In this document: positions 12,401 through 25,363 of the stretch, piece by piece | Layout: each line of letters begins with the position of its first letter | Position numbering within the stretch: position 1 is the first letter of the stretch | Assembly (NCBI GenBank): GCA_948470475.1 | Contig: OX419338.1 | Location: forward strand, 33,907,882-33,971,881 | Length of the DNA: 64,000 nucleotides | Direction of reading: 5' to 3' | Source of the DNA: Galaxea fascicularis | Taxonomy: Eukaryota; Cnidaria; Anthozoa; Scleractinia; Euphylliidae | Notes under the pieces: model-generated | Database searches by the model: none | What the model saw: the letters and a program-made list of their open reading frames with translations, nothing else | Told to the model about the DNA's origin: nothing | Translations under genes and position numbers: made by a program

Positions 12401-13595
12401 AATACTCGAATAAAACGATTGTTGTCCCACCCGTCCTTGTTGAAATTCGAAAGATTGCAGCCAACTTAAATTGGTGTTATGCGTCTTATCCTTAATCTAT
12501 TATCTTATGTCCAGCTCGAGACAATAGGGAGCTTAGCAACGACGACGACGACGGCGACGAGAACGCCACAAAACAATGGGATTAATGAGCCAAAACAATA
12601 CTCCACACGTGCGTTTTAGATTTTGGTACATTTCTTTGCCGTGCAAAACAACAACGTGAAATGACCAAAGTTTAGGTTTTTTCGAGAACGTGACCGCATG
12701 ACGGCAAGTTTTTCTTTCGTTTTCTTTGCTTTAACACCGTTCACACGAAGACGATGACGGTAATGATGATGTTGACGATAGCGATGATGATAATAGATAA
12801 TAGTGGTAATAGTAATGATAAAGATGATGATGATAAGGATGATGATAATGATGACGATAGTGATGATATTCATGACGGTGACGATGGTGATGCTGATGAT
12901 GATGATGATAATAATAACGATAGCCCGTGATGATAGTAATGATGGCGAAGATGATAATAATAATGATGACGATAGTGGTGATATAAATAACGGTGATGAC
13001 GTTGATAATGATAATGATGAGAGTGATGATAGTTATGACGGTGATCATAGTGATGATGATGATGATGATGATGATGACGATGATGACGATGATGATATTC
13101 ATGACGGTGATGACGATGATGATGATGATGTTGACGATAGTGATGATAGTAATGACGGTGATGATGATGACGATGATGATGATGATGATGATGATGATGA
13201 CGATGACGATGCTGGTGTGGTGGTGGTGGAGTTAATACAACTTCGGTGAAAAATTGCGTGTAGCGCGGCTGCAGAGAAATACTGCCCAAAATGACGACAA
13301 AACTAAGGCTTATTATACAGTACATGGAAAACCGCGTAATTACATGCACAACAGCGAACGAGACTTTGAAAAGGTGTAAATTGCGATGAACTGTAACAAC
13401 TGGGAACGAAAGTCCTTTTTTGTTGGTAGATTCCTACGAGAGGCCTGTTACTTTGTCTCCCCACCCGTTACCTTCAAACGTTTTTGCCGTTATGTCATCT
13501 TCATCAGCATCAATGGACGGTGTAGAGACTGGGTACACATTCTTTCCCGCTGACGTCATACCAACTGGTAAACAACTCAAACCGAGTTCAGCCAT
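472..13595 (-). CDS. PRKCI: Atypical protein kinase C (iota/zeta type), 5' part; 3' kinase exons lie off the left edge
   Basis: Polarity kinase that acts with Par6/Par3 at the cell cortex. Coding exons in transcript order: 13472-13595 (ATG at 13593-13595), 11953-12103, 10468-10589, 9531-9620, 8690-8740, 2687-2772, 1961-2011, 1519-1599 (or 1515-1599), 1243-1287, 472-638. Splice phases agree for all joins except the 1519-1599 exon (see findings). Exons 2-4 give a PB1 domain including [15 protein letters not shown] and [14 protein letters not shown]. Exon 6 gives the pseudosubstrate [12 protein letters not shown] followed by [13 protein letters not shown]. Exons 7-8 complete a C1 domain ([14 protein letters not shown], then [18 protein letters not shown]). 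The 472-638 exon enters the kinase at [15 protein letters not shown], the glycine-rich loop. The PB1 and pseudosubstrate wording is specific to aPKC and excludes conventional or novel PKCs. The first 70 or so residues ([13 protein letters not shown]...) are unlike vertebrate aPKC. The intron after exon 3 has a GC donor. The first exon has an acceptor-like sequence upstream (border 13605), so a noncoding exon probably precedes it. Confidence 0.92.
1409..1496. repeat. AT-rich foldback palindrome in an aPKC intron
   Basis: The arms AATGTGAAGATTTTTTTA and TAAAAAAATCTTCACATT are near-perfect inverted copies flanking an ATTATTA-rich centre. It is a short foldback, either a MITE remnant or a hairpin. 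Confidence 0.7.
2227..2408. repeat. Inverted-repeat element, MITE-like
   Basis: The ends carry inverted copies of CAGTGCTTTCAA / TTGAAAGCACTG. Inside are second inverted arms around CACCCACTGGAG and CTCCAGTGGGTG. It lies in the aPKC intron between the exons at 2687-2772 and 1961-2011. No target duplication is clear. Confidence 0.55.
2948..3191 (-). CDS. Candidate terminal exon (about 80 codons) in the aPKC intron, unrecognised
   Basis: An acceptor TTCTTGTAG precedes 3191. The exon needs two leftover bases, which is exactly what exon B (5241-5337) of the nested candidate leaves. The open frame begins [20 protein letters not shown], passes [20 protein letters not shown] and ends with a TAG at 2948-2950. 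A GTATAG donor at 2953 could instead splice it onward in phase 0. An 80-codon open frame in AT-rich intron sequence with matching phase is suggestive. It cannot splice directly after the aPKC exon at 8690-8740, because the phases differ. It could be an alternative last exon of the nested gene or a chance ORF. Confidence 0.35.
4340..4345 (-). terminator. Poly(A) signal AATAAA after exon C of the nested candidate
   Basis: The plus strand reads TTTATT, i.e. AATAAA on the minus strand, about 55 nt after the TAG at 4399-4401. The spacing suits a last exon, though AATAAA is common by chance in sequence this AT-rich. Confidence 0.35.
4399..6658 (-). CDS. Unrecognised gene candidate nested in the aPKC intron, same strand, three exons
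   Basis: Exon A 6364-6658 opens with ATG and reads 98 codons ([19 protein letters not shown]...; basic stretch [18 protein letters not shown]; serine-rich [13 protein letters not shown]). It ends at a G|GTGAAG donor. Exon B 5241-5337 joins in phase ([16 protein letters not shown] ... LQFIEKQK) with a GTAAGAG donor. Exon C 4399-4435 has a strong TTCCTTCTCAG acceptor and ends [11 protein letters not shown] then TAG, with AATAAA about 55 nt beyond. The joined reading frame is 142 residues. I do not recognise a family, signal peptide or membrane segment. It lies wholly within the aPKC intron between the exons at 8690-8740 and 2687-2772. Exon C can be replaced by an exon at 2948-3191 in the same phase, and exon A is also phase-compatible with aPKC exon 6. 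It may therefore be a separate gene or a set of alternative aPKC exons. The coding calls rest on phase and splice signals only. Confidence 0.45.
4676..4824. mobile_element. MITE family 'GTGGTTTAAA', copy 1
   Basis: Begins GTTGTGGTTTAAA and contains TGGTTTAAAAT and TTAAACTGGTTCAAA blocks as imperfect inverted arms. The same internal order recurs at 23626-23773, where both termini (GTGGTTTAAA ... TTTAAACCAC) are preserved. This copy has a decayed right end. Confidence 0.65.
4975..5175 (-). mobile_element. tRNA-derived SINE, family A, copy 1
   Basis: On the minus strand it reads GGGAGCAGGGTTGG..CAGTGGTGAGAGC (A box) then GTTCGATACCCGGACTTGG (B box), then the shared body CATAAGTGGGTTGAGTTTG and GAGAGGTTTTTCTC, and ends in TTTGATTTGATTTGATTTG. 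Three relatives lie at 20070-20304, 27142-27245 and 54640-55083. The tRNA-like head with pol III boxes marks a SINE, not a tRNA gene. Confidence 0.85.
5794..5971. mobile_element. Foldback MITE family M1, copy 1
   Basis: An almost full-length palindrome: the left arm starts AATAGGCCATTTCCGAGTTC and the right arm ends GAACTCGGAAATGGCCTATT, with matching inner blocks TAAGTGCGAAGTTTTTGT / ACAAAAACTTCGCACTTA. A second copy lies at 54700-54878. There is no coding capacity. Confidence 0.88.
5988..6153. mobile_element. MITE family M4 (GGGGTTTCATTAGAAGCC), copy 1
   Basis: Shares the order TTTCATTAGAAGCC, AATTTACCTCTCACC, GCCTACTTTGTCTA and TATTTCAAAA with 9052-9225. The termini are inverted (..GTTTCATTA / TAATGGAAACCC). 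It lies directly right of an M1 copy. Confidence 0.7.
8048..8246. mobile_element. MITE-like element with CAGTTGTTCGAA termini
   Basis: The left end CCCAGTTGTTCGAAA and right end TTTTGAACAACCTGG are inverted copies about 170 bp apart. The fragment CCCAGTTGTTCAA at about 9805 looks like a truncated relative. Confidence 0.5.
9052..9225. mobile_element. MITE family M4, copy 2
   Basis: Starts GGGGTTTCATTAGAAGCCGG and ends TTATTGAAACCCC, giving inverted ends GGGGTTTCA/TGAAACCCC. The interior matches 5988-6153 in order. Confidence 0.75.
9330..9485. mobile_element. Short MITE with GCTGTGCTCTA inverted ends
   Basis: GCTGTGCTCTA at the left and TAGAGCACAGC at the right are perfect 11-bp inverted repeats about 155 bp apart. 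The interior holds GGTCGTCCCTGGCGAC and an inverted GGGCGACCAGG block. It sits just upstream (in transcript sense) of no coding exon, left of the aPKC exon at 9531-9620. Confidence 0.65.
11116..11715. mobile_element. 600-bp nonautonomous DNA element with GAGGGTCCAACA ends
   Basis: GAGGGTCCAACA at 11116-11127 and its exact reverse complement at 11704-11715 bound the block. The subterminal parts are rich in ATCCCGC-type repeats at both ends (11140-11180 and 11565-11700). There is no long ORF. It lies in the second intron of aPKC. Confidence 0.6.
12523..12740 (+). mobile_element. MITE-like repeat beginning AATAGGGAGCTTAGCAACGACG, copy 1
   Basis: The order is: AATAGGGAGCTTA, GACGACGACGGCGACGAGAACG, TACATTTCTTTGCCGT, AACAACGTGAAATGACC, CGAGAACGTG, TTTCTTTGCTTTAACACCGTT. 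The same blocks occur in a second copy at 46640-46945, partly rearranged and with the CTCCCTATT end inverted. It adjoins a GAT microsatellite. Confidence 0.55.
12740..13215 (+). repeat. Long imperfect (GAT/GAC)n microsatellite
   Basis: About 475 bp of GATGATGAT with GAC, GGT and AAT variants. Every frame on both strands reads a spurious low-complexity ORF (poly-Asp, Met or His). It lies in the first coding intron of aPKC. Confidence 0.95.
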
Positions 13596-15316
13596 CGCAA
13601 AATACCTAAAATTAAAAATAAATAGTTTATGTCGAGTTGTAAGTCCTCTTCCTTCTTATTAAACAAAAAATTGCGAAAAATACACTTGCACGTGGAATGG
13701 TAAAATGGGCACCAAAATATACAAAAACTTTCGATTTAAAGTTTATTTGCTTTACATCACATAAAAAAGTCATCCTCTTATTGGGGATATAGTAGAATAC
13801 CGAGAATTTCGTTTTTAAAATTACAACAAATTACAAGTTTATTTAATACTGGAAGACGTACAGTACCTTAAAAGGTGTGCTTGAAAGTACTTAAAAATTT
13901 CACGGTGATAATATTTCTAGTTGTTGTTTTTACTTTTATTAAAGGAATTTAAGACTTCCGAGTTTACGGCTCATGGTAAATGCACGGAAATGCCGAAAAG
14001 TAGCAGTCAGTCATAACAAAGTATTCGGAAACCGGTGAAGCCAGAGAGAAGCCTGCACAAAGAGGCGGTAAATCACCGTACCGTTTCGGAACTCGGGAGT
14101 ACGTACAACCAAATGTATCCGGAATATATAGCATTCGACACGCCGGTAAATACAAGAGATATTCACCTGATAACAACAGGTAATAGAATATAACATCCTT
14201 GGGGTTTCTCGGACCCTATATTGTTTTTCCACGAAGTCTTTTATTTTAATTATAAAACCTTATTTTATGCTACCTACCTGCAACAGCTAAACAGCGCACG
14301 TGTATGGGTTATGAGCGGAATACCGTTAGTGAGCTGAGCTAGACTGAAAGTTTTCCAGTCCGTAAAACTGTTTTCTCCAAGAAGCGTGTTGAATTTTGAA
14401 TGAATTATAGACACCAGAGGCATCGTAAACGAGAATAATTATGATATCACCAGCAGTATGTGTGTGACTATAATTAGACTTTCAAATCAAAAAAAAAAAA
14501 AACGCGGTCATTTTGACATTTTGGTGACGTATCAATAAATTAATATCAAGGCAAATATCAGCATGATTGACAAATGTTTGATGGGCCGACAGTCTCGAAA
14601 TGATTTTTTAATCATACGATGAAATGTGATGCTTAAAGATATTGAATTTAACCTTTTGTTTTCAAAACTTGTCAAGACCGAAACATTTTATACCTGTATA
14701 TTATAAACATGCAAAAGCGAAGCCAACCAAATAACAAAAGAATAAGTTGCAAAAATTCTGTTCGTAACAGAGGCACTAAAAACATTACATATTTTAAGGG
14801 GTGTACCTTAATTTTGTAAAGAGAGCAACTTTTTTCAACTTTTATATTCAATAAATGAACGAAGCCGTTTTTTTTTTCCGTTTTATTTTAAATCAAATTT
14901 GTCACAATTATTTATTTGCTGTTAAGGACAGGAAAACTAGTGTAATTTACAGCACAGTCGCCAAAACTTTTCCAGCTGAATTTCACACGTTGACATAAAT
15001 CAAATATTAGCGTTTTGGGTAAGAAGGGACATCCACTAAAGGAAATCTTGCGTCAAAATTTTTTACTTCCGTGATGCATGGAGTTCGCTTTCGCGTCATT
15101 CGGCGGAGGGACGAATTTCTCTTTGGTATAGGCCATATTTGGTAGTTGGCGTTGATTGGCTGCCGATTGACTGGTGTGGTGGGAGAGGCGGCCATCTTGT
15201 CTTGGTATCGGCGTTTCCGGCTGGATTTCTAGTAGATAATTTGCCGCTTCACAAGTTGCTCTTGTGTTTGACACTTGCAAGCGTTTTTAGGTTGTTGATT
15301 GCACTTTATATTTAAC
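13596..15316. other. Divergent intergenic interval between aPKC and CAPZB
   Basis: A 1.7 kb stretch separates the two start codons, which point away from each other. It may contain noncoding first exons of both genes. I see a short poly(A) run near 14490, AT-rich sequence and no convincing ORF. The region becomes GC-richer from 15080 to 15260, consistent with a core promoter just upstream of CAPZB. Confidence 0.6.
15188..15199 (-). promoter_or_regulatory. YY1-like motif upstream of CAPZB
   Basis: GCGGCCATCTTG, the reverse complement of CAAGATGGCCGC, about 120 bp before the CAPZB start codon. It matches the known YY1 core AAnATGGC. A transcription start is inferred nearby. Confidence 0.55.
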
Positions 15317-20449
<5,133 letters not shown>

Positions 20450-23400
20450 TTTTTATCCAGTTTACCACTCCTCTAATCTGTCATTGTAATAATCTACAAT
20501 ATTTGTGATGCTAAATAGGTTTCAGGAGGTTTATAAAATTTCCCTGCTTTTGTATAATTTTGTGGTATTTTCCAGAGATTACAAGTAAACCGAGAACATT
20601 TCCCCAGGTTTGGGGTACAGGAATGCTTGTGGACAACATGATCTTAACGGCCACCAAACTTTTCAATGCTTCATTGTTTACCTTGATTTGATTTCCTGAG
20701 AGGAAAATGTTCCAATAAGTTGGTCTTGAATTCATGCATTGAAAAATGTGTTTAAGCAAGACAATCAAGCTTAAAAAATAGTTTGAGGAGGTACCATGAC
20801 AACTAAAACTAACAGCTGGTAACTGAATCCCAGTATTGTTTAACATGTAAACCTTGTGAGCCTCTTTTGTGAGATGCATATTCTCCTTTCTGGTGTCATG
20901 TGGTTGTTATGCTGCTACTGGTGAGAATTTGACTGACATCAAGAAAGTTGCATTGATGGTCACTTTCTTCATTCTTGTGTGTGTTGGATTAATAAGAATT
21001 TCTGTAAGGACTAGTAGGTGCTGGTCCCAATGGGGTTGACAGATTACCAGGAAAGTCAAATGGTTGTTGCTTGTAATCTTAGGGTGTCTTGCTTCCATTC
21101 CATCACTTGTTCTGTAGACTGATGTATTTTGCTTTAAACAATAATTATTGTTTTGCTGCCCTTCTTGGTCTACTCCTTGTTTGATGTTGACTAGTAATAT
21201 TATGGTGTCCATGTGACCAAGCGAGAGACAACTATTTTTGCCATTCTTAAAATTTTTATTAATGTTGTAATTTAACTCTGGAAGTTTATATTTTGTGGCT
21301 ATGTCATAGCAGAGTGAACATTGTCCTTTCTCCATTATTGACCAGTTCAGTTACTAAGATAATACTTTTTGATTTGTGACAACTTTAATGAGCTGGTAAA
21401 CTTATACTTTGAAATATTGACATGTGGAGGCCCTGTGATCAGACAGAAAGAGAAATATGTACACAATATTATTGTCCTCATTGATAATATCGCAATATTC
21501 CTGGAACTCGTAACTCACAGAAACGTTCTGTTTAATTTAGGTACCTTCCAGCCACAAAGATTTGTAAATTCAAAAGCACCCATAACAAGCTTTTTATCAT
21601 TAGAGTCAGAAACGGTTATATTTTCTGTACTTTAAATTCAATCTCTACAAAGCTGCAATTTTATTAAATTCAATGTTATATTGAAAAATATTAGTTGCTT
21701 CAACGGTAAATTGTACCATTGAATTTTTGTCCACATGACTCTTTGTGACTGCATTTATGAAGGGCCAGTCTGCTGGTGCTATCCTCCTGCAAAGACCAAT
21801 TCAACCTCCAATATCGAAGTGTCATCATAAGAGGCATTCTGTCTGTGATTAATCTTTACCATCACTTCAATTTCAGTAGTATATTTAGAGTGTACTGACG
21901 TCACCAGATTTCCAACAGCATTAAACTATATGCTTTTTTGTTTCAAGGTTTTTAAAAATTCTTTGAGGAAAATAATACCAAGTAGGACTTGTCAACATGA
22001 CTTTTCATGTGAATACATGTATGAATTAAAGAATAAAAGGCAATGAAGAGAAAGTATTGTTTGTTTACACACGTTTTCCCATAATATCTGTTTCAGTTTC
22101 GAGCTGTTTTAAGAACATTTTTTGCATAAATTTATGGAGATCCTGACTTAGTGATAAAATCAAAATTCCTTGGTGTAAAATGTTACCAGTTGCCTTCACA
22201 TTCCAAATTCAGTCCTTCAAATCACAAATTAACAGTGGCGTGCTGCACAGTCTGTACTCTCCGTCACAGCCAGTTTTGGAATGTCACGCAGCATTGCGTG
22301 ACATCCCAAAAAACGGCTGCAAAGGAGACTAACCAGTCTGCCAGTCTGCCTATAGCAAAGAATAGTGATTGTTTCTACTTTGTTTAATAATAACACTGGT
22401 GCTTTTTCCCAAGTACCGTAGACAGACTGTTTGTTGTTCAAGAAAATATCTTGCCCCCATGAAGCCTGTTCTTGGGCTAGCAAATATCCAATTCTCTTGT
22501 CTTTACTACAGAGATGCCTGGTTAGTCAGTAAATAAAAAATGCCAACAATCTGAGGTGGCTGTGGTCCTGTGAATAATGGTGTTGGTGACATGTTTCAAC
22601 AACTCGAGTACTTCTTACAGGTCCCACTCAGAATTATACACCTGAACTTGAAACATTGTCAATACTCAATCTTTATAAAGTACTCTGTTGACTTGACTGA
22701 GTGGTATGTCATACAATGGAGGAACAGAACCAGGTTTCACTGCTGTAGTGTCTTTGTCCATATATCGAGCATGTTTATCTGTCAAAACAATAGAGTAGGT
22801 TTTTAGCCTGGTGGCCGTCCACACATCCTGTGGATGGCCACCTCTAGAAGAAATTTAAGAAAAATTCATTTAATCTCGTATACTTTTATGAGAAAACATG
22901 CCTCCTGAACAGCCAGTTTCCAATTCCTGGCTAAAAGCCTGCAATGGAGTCTGTAGAGTCCATGTTCTGTTTTTCTCCAAATGATCAAATGCTGAATTTT
23001 CATTCTCAAGTTTGCAAATATCTTGTTTAAACTTGCCAAACACATTATAATTGCCTGCAGTCATCTCCTAAAACCCACCCCACTAAGTTGACCATTTATG
23101 AGAATTCATTTCATCCTTAAACAGGGTTCCAAATAAGTTATAAGGCAGGGTGTCAACAAGGAATTCCCGGGTCAAGTTCCCACTGCTCTGACCAAAACAT
23201 AAATTTTGTATTATCTGGAACACTGTTGAAGGAGCTATGTCATGACTATTTTCAGACTACTTAGTGAAGCTGATGGGGATTTGAAGACAAGAAGATCCAA
23301 ATATAATCATTGTTCAGTTTTGTTGTACATTATTTTACCAATTTCACAAAACCACAAATTAAAAATGCCTCCTTGGCTTTGGATGGCAAGGATTGAAGTG

Positions 23401-24396
23401 GATTGCAATTCGTAAAAAATTGGCCCAACTTTTTCAAGTTCTCTCATTTTTAGGGGAGCTGTATTGGAGGGGGTGAAATAAGACTCCCCTAAAAACAACT
23501 GCATGGGAGGCCAAGGACTAGCTTCCCCTTAAGAGAATAGCTTGATACTGATGTGGTGTTTGGTGTTCTAGTGGGCATTTTTAGGGTTCTTGGCATTCAT
23601 TTCAACTACAAAAGATGAGTATGTTGTGGTTTAAACTTTTCACTGGTTTAAAATTGTTTGAACCAGTTTAAATTTATTTTCCTTTGTTTGAGATCGTGGT
23701 AATGGATATGACACAAAGGAAATGAAAAATTAAACTGGTTCAAAAATATCGAAATCAAAAACATTTAAACCACAACAAGGTAGTACTCTACTTCGATCAG
23801 TGTTATGATAGTTGAATTATGTGGACACAACAACTGGCATGCACTACACTTTGTGAATATACAGAATGGAAATAATATATTTGAACTGTGGATTAAAGAA
23901 TGAAGATGTACAAGTAAGTGATGATTGCAGTTATGAAGACTGCTTGAGCAGTATTGAAAAACCTGGACTTTTTAAGGCTTCACTTTCACTACGACTCAAG
24001 TAGTGTTCATAATAATTTGCAATGACCACCCATGTCTTTATGAGTACTTCCTTGGGTTGAACATTTGTGTCAGACTGTGGTATTGATCTGACTTACTCTG
24101 GGGAGCATACCATACTTAGTTTAACAAATAGATTCCATTTGGCATTACATCTGTACTCTGATCACACAATATGGATGATTTAAAATGTGGTTTGATCAAA
24201 GACATATGCTATGAGCTGAAGGTGAGTGGTGTCTCCTATGATCTTACCACATTTTGATGTCCCTATACATTATCAGAGTACACAAGAACTGATAAATTAA
24301 TGGAATCTATTGATTTATACATTAACTGTTTTACTTTCTTTGACTGCTGACATCATTCATGCACCTATACTTCAATCTTAAATTTGTTTCAATCAA
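20450..24396. other. CAPZB 3' region and convergent interval to PIGP
   Basis: About 3.9 kb between the CAPZB stop and the last PIGP exon found. It should hold the CAPZB 3' UTR and any missing 3' PIGP exon. AATAAA occurs near 22032 and 22532 on the plus strand. A small repeat at about 22292-22340 (CCCAAAAAACGGCTGC.AAGG) recurs near 39694. A MITE lies at 23626-23773. Minus-strand ORFs here (for example 20907-21335) show no family features. Confidence 0.6.
23626..23773. mobile_element. MITE family 'GTGGTTTAAA', copy 2
   Basis: GTGGTTTAAA at the left and TTTAAACCAC at the right, with inner inverted arms TTGAACCAGTTTAAAT / TTAAACTGGTTCAA. Homologous in order to 4676-4824. Confidence 0.8.
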
Positions 24397-25265
24397 TCAA
24401 AATGCGAGTTTTACACTGTTGAAGAAACGTCTTTTCAATAAGCCATACAAACCTGTTATAGTGTTGATTGAGTCCACTGGAAGTGTGATGGTAAAATTGT
24501 ATGCCACATAAAAAATAACCAGAAATAAAAATGCTACACAAAGATAAATTGGTCCAGCCAACACCCAGTACCTGATAGATGAAATAAAAACAGTGAAATA
24601 ATACAAAGATCAGTAAAATTCAAGTTTAGGAATACTGGAATTTGGGCAAAAAGCAAAGGTTTTGGTGATAAATTCGTGGTATTTAGTTGCAGGGTATGTG
24701 TGGACGGGGTCTTGATCAGTTAATTCACAAAAAACGCTCTTTCAATTCTGGAAATATATATTGGAGGTTGTGAACCTTCAGCTAAAAAACTGCCAAAAAT
24801 TAACACAATTTTTAATTAAAATAATAAGTTTAAGGTATTTGCTATGGCGTGCCTAAAGATAAAACTAAGTCTTACACAGTACATCTCTAGTGCTAAAAAA
24901 AATCTGCCTGCCAATGAAATTTAGAGCTTATGAGAGCTGCTACAGTACCCAAAAAGATTTTTAAAAGGTTTCTTGTTTTACCTCTGTGGAAGGTACGTTA
25001 TTCCAATACTATGAAGCCACTCTTCCGGTACACAAGCCCAGATAAAATACAAGCCTGTTGATATCATTCAGATGACATACCAGCTTAGTTCTTACTTCAA
25101 AGAACATACTTTAGCTTAAACATGCATGTAAAACTAGAAGCAGAAGACATAAAGCTCAAATACTGTAATCTACTGGCTCTCACCAATGCCAAAGTAAGTC
25201 CCTAAATAAAGCACAAACCCATAAATAGCTCGTTCTGGGGAAGGAGATGGAGAATTTTCAGCCAT
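24397..25265 (-). CDS. PIGP: GPI N-acetylglucosaminyltransferase subunit P (PIG-P); 3' end uncertain
   Basis: A small ER-membrane subunit of the GPI-GlcNAc transferase, which performs the first step of GPI-anchor synthesis. Exons: 25184-25265 ([20 protein letters not shown]), 24982-25054 ([20 protein letters not shown]), 24453-24571 ([14 protein letters not shown], then [10 protein letters not shown]). Phases match at both joins. The wording closely follows vertebrate PIG-P, with two hydrophobic segments around residues 14-35 and 56-80. If the last exon is read through, it ends 19 residues later at TGA 24397-24399. The conserved family tail after SINTIT is not in that read-through, so a GTTTGT donor at 24452 probably leads to a further exon I could not find. 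The start lies 98 bp from the divergent PPP1R7 start. Confidence 0.85.
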
Positions 25266-25363
25266 CATCTCTGTCCGCCATCTTGGCATTTACTGTCCTT
25301 GGCCACCTCACGTAGGCATATACAAGGTGTTCTTGCACCGCTGACAGGAGCCGATTTGACAAC
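25266..25363. promoter_or_regulatory. Compact bidirectional promoter of PIGP and PPP1R7 with a YY1 motif
   Basis: Only 98 bp separate the two start codons. CCGCCATCTTGG at 25275-25286 is a full YY1 consensus (CAAGATGGCGG on the minus strand). Its ATG opens an eight-codon uORF whose TGA overlaps the PIGP start (ATGGCTGA). Confidence 0.75.

Noticed and set aside
12174..12464. 96-codon minus-strand ORF next to aPKC exon 2
   Set aside because: Not phase-compatible with the neighbouring aPKC exons and without motifs.
12803..13349. Long ORFs on both strands over the GAT array (poly-Asp, poly-Met, poly-His)
   Set aside because: Trinucleotide repeats stay open in all frames; no unique sequence or splice context supports coding.
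20907..21335. 142-codon minus-strand ORF
   Set aside because: Lies antisense to the probable CAPZB 3' UTR, has no recognisable motif and no splice partner.
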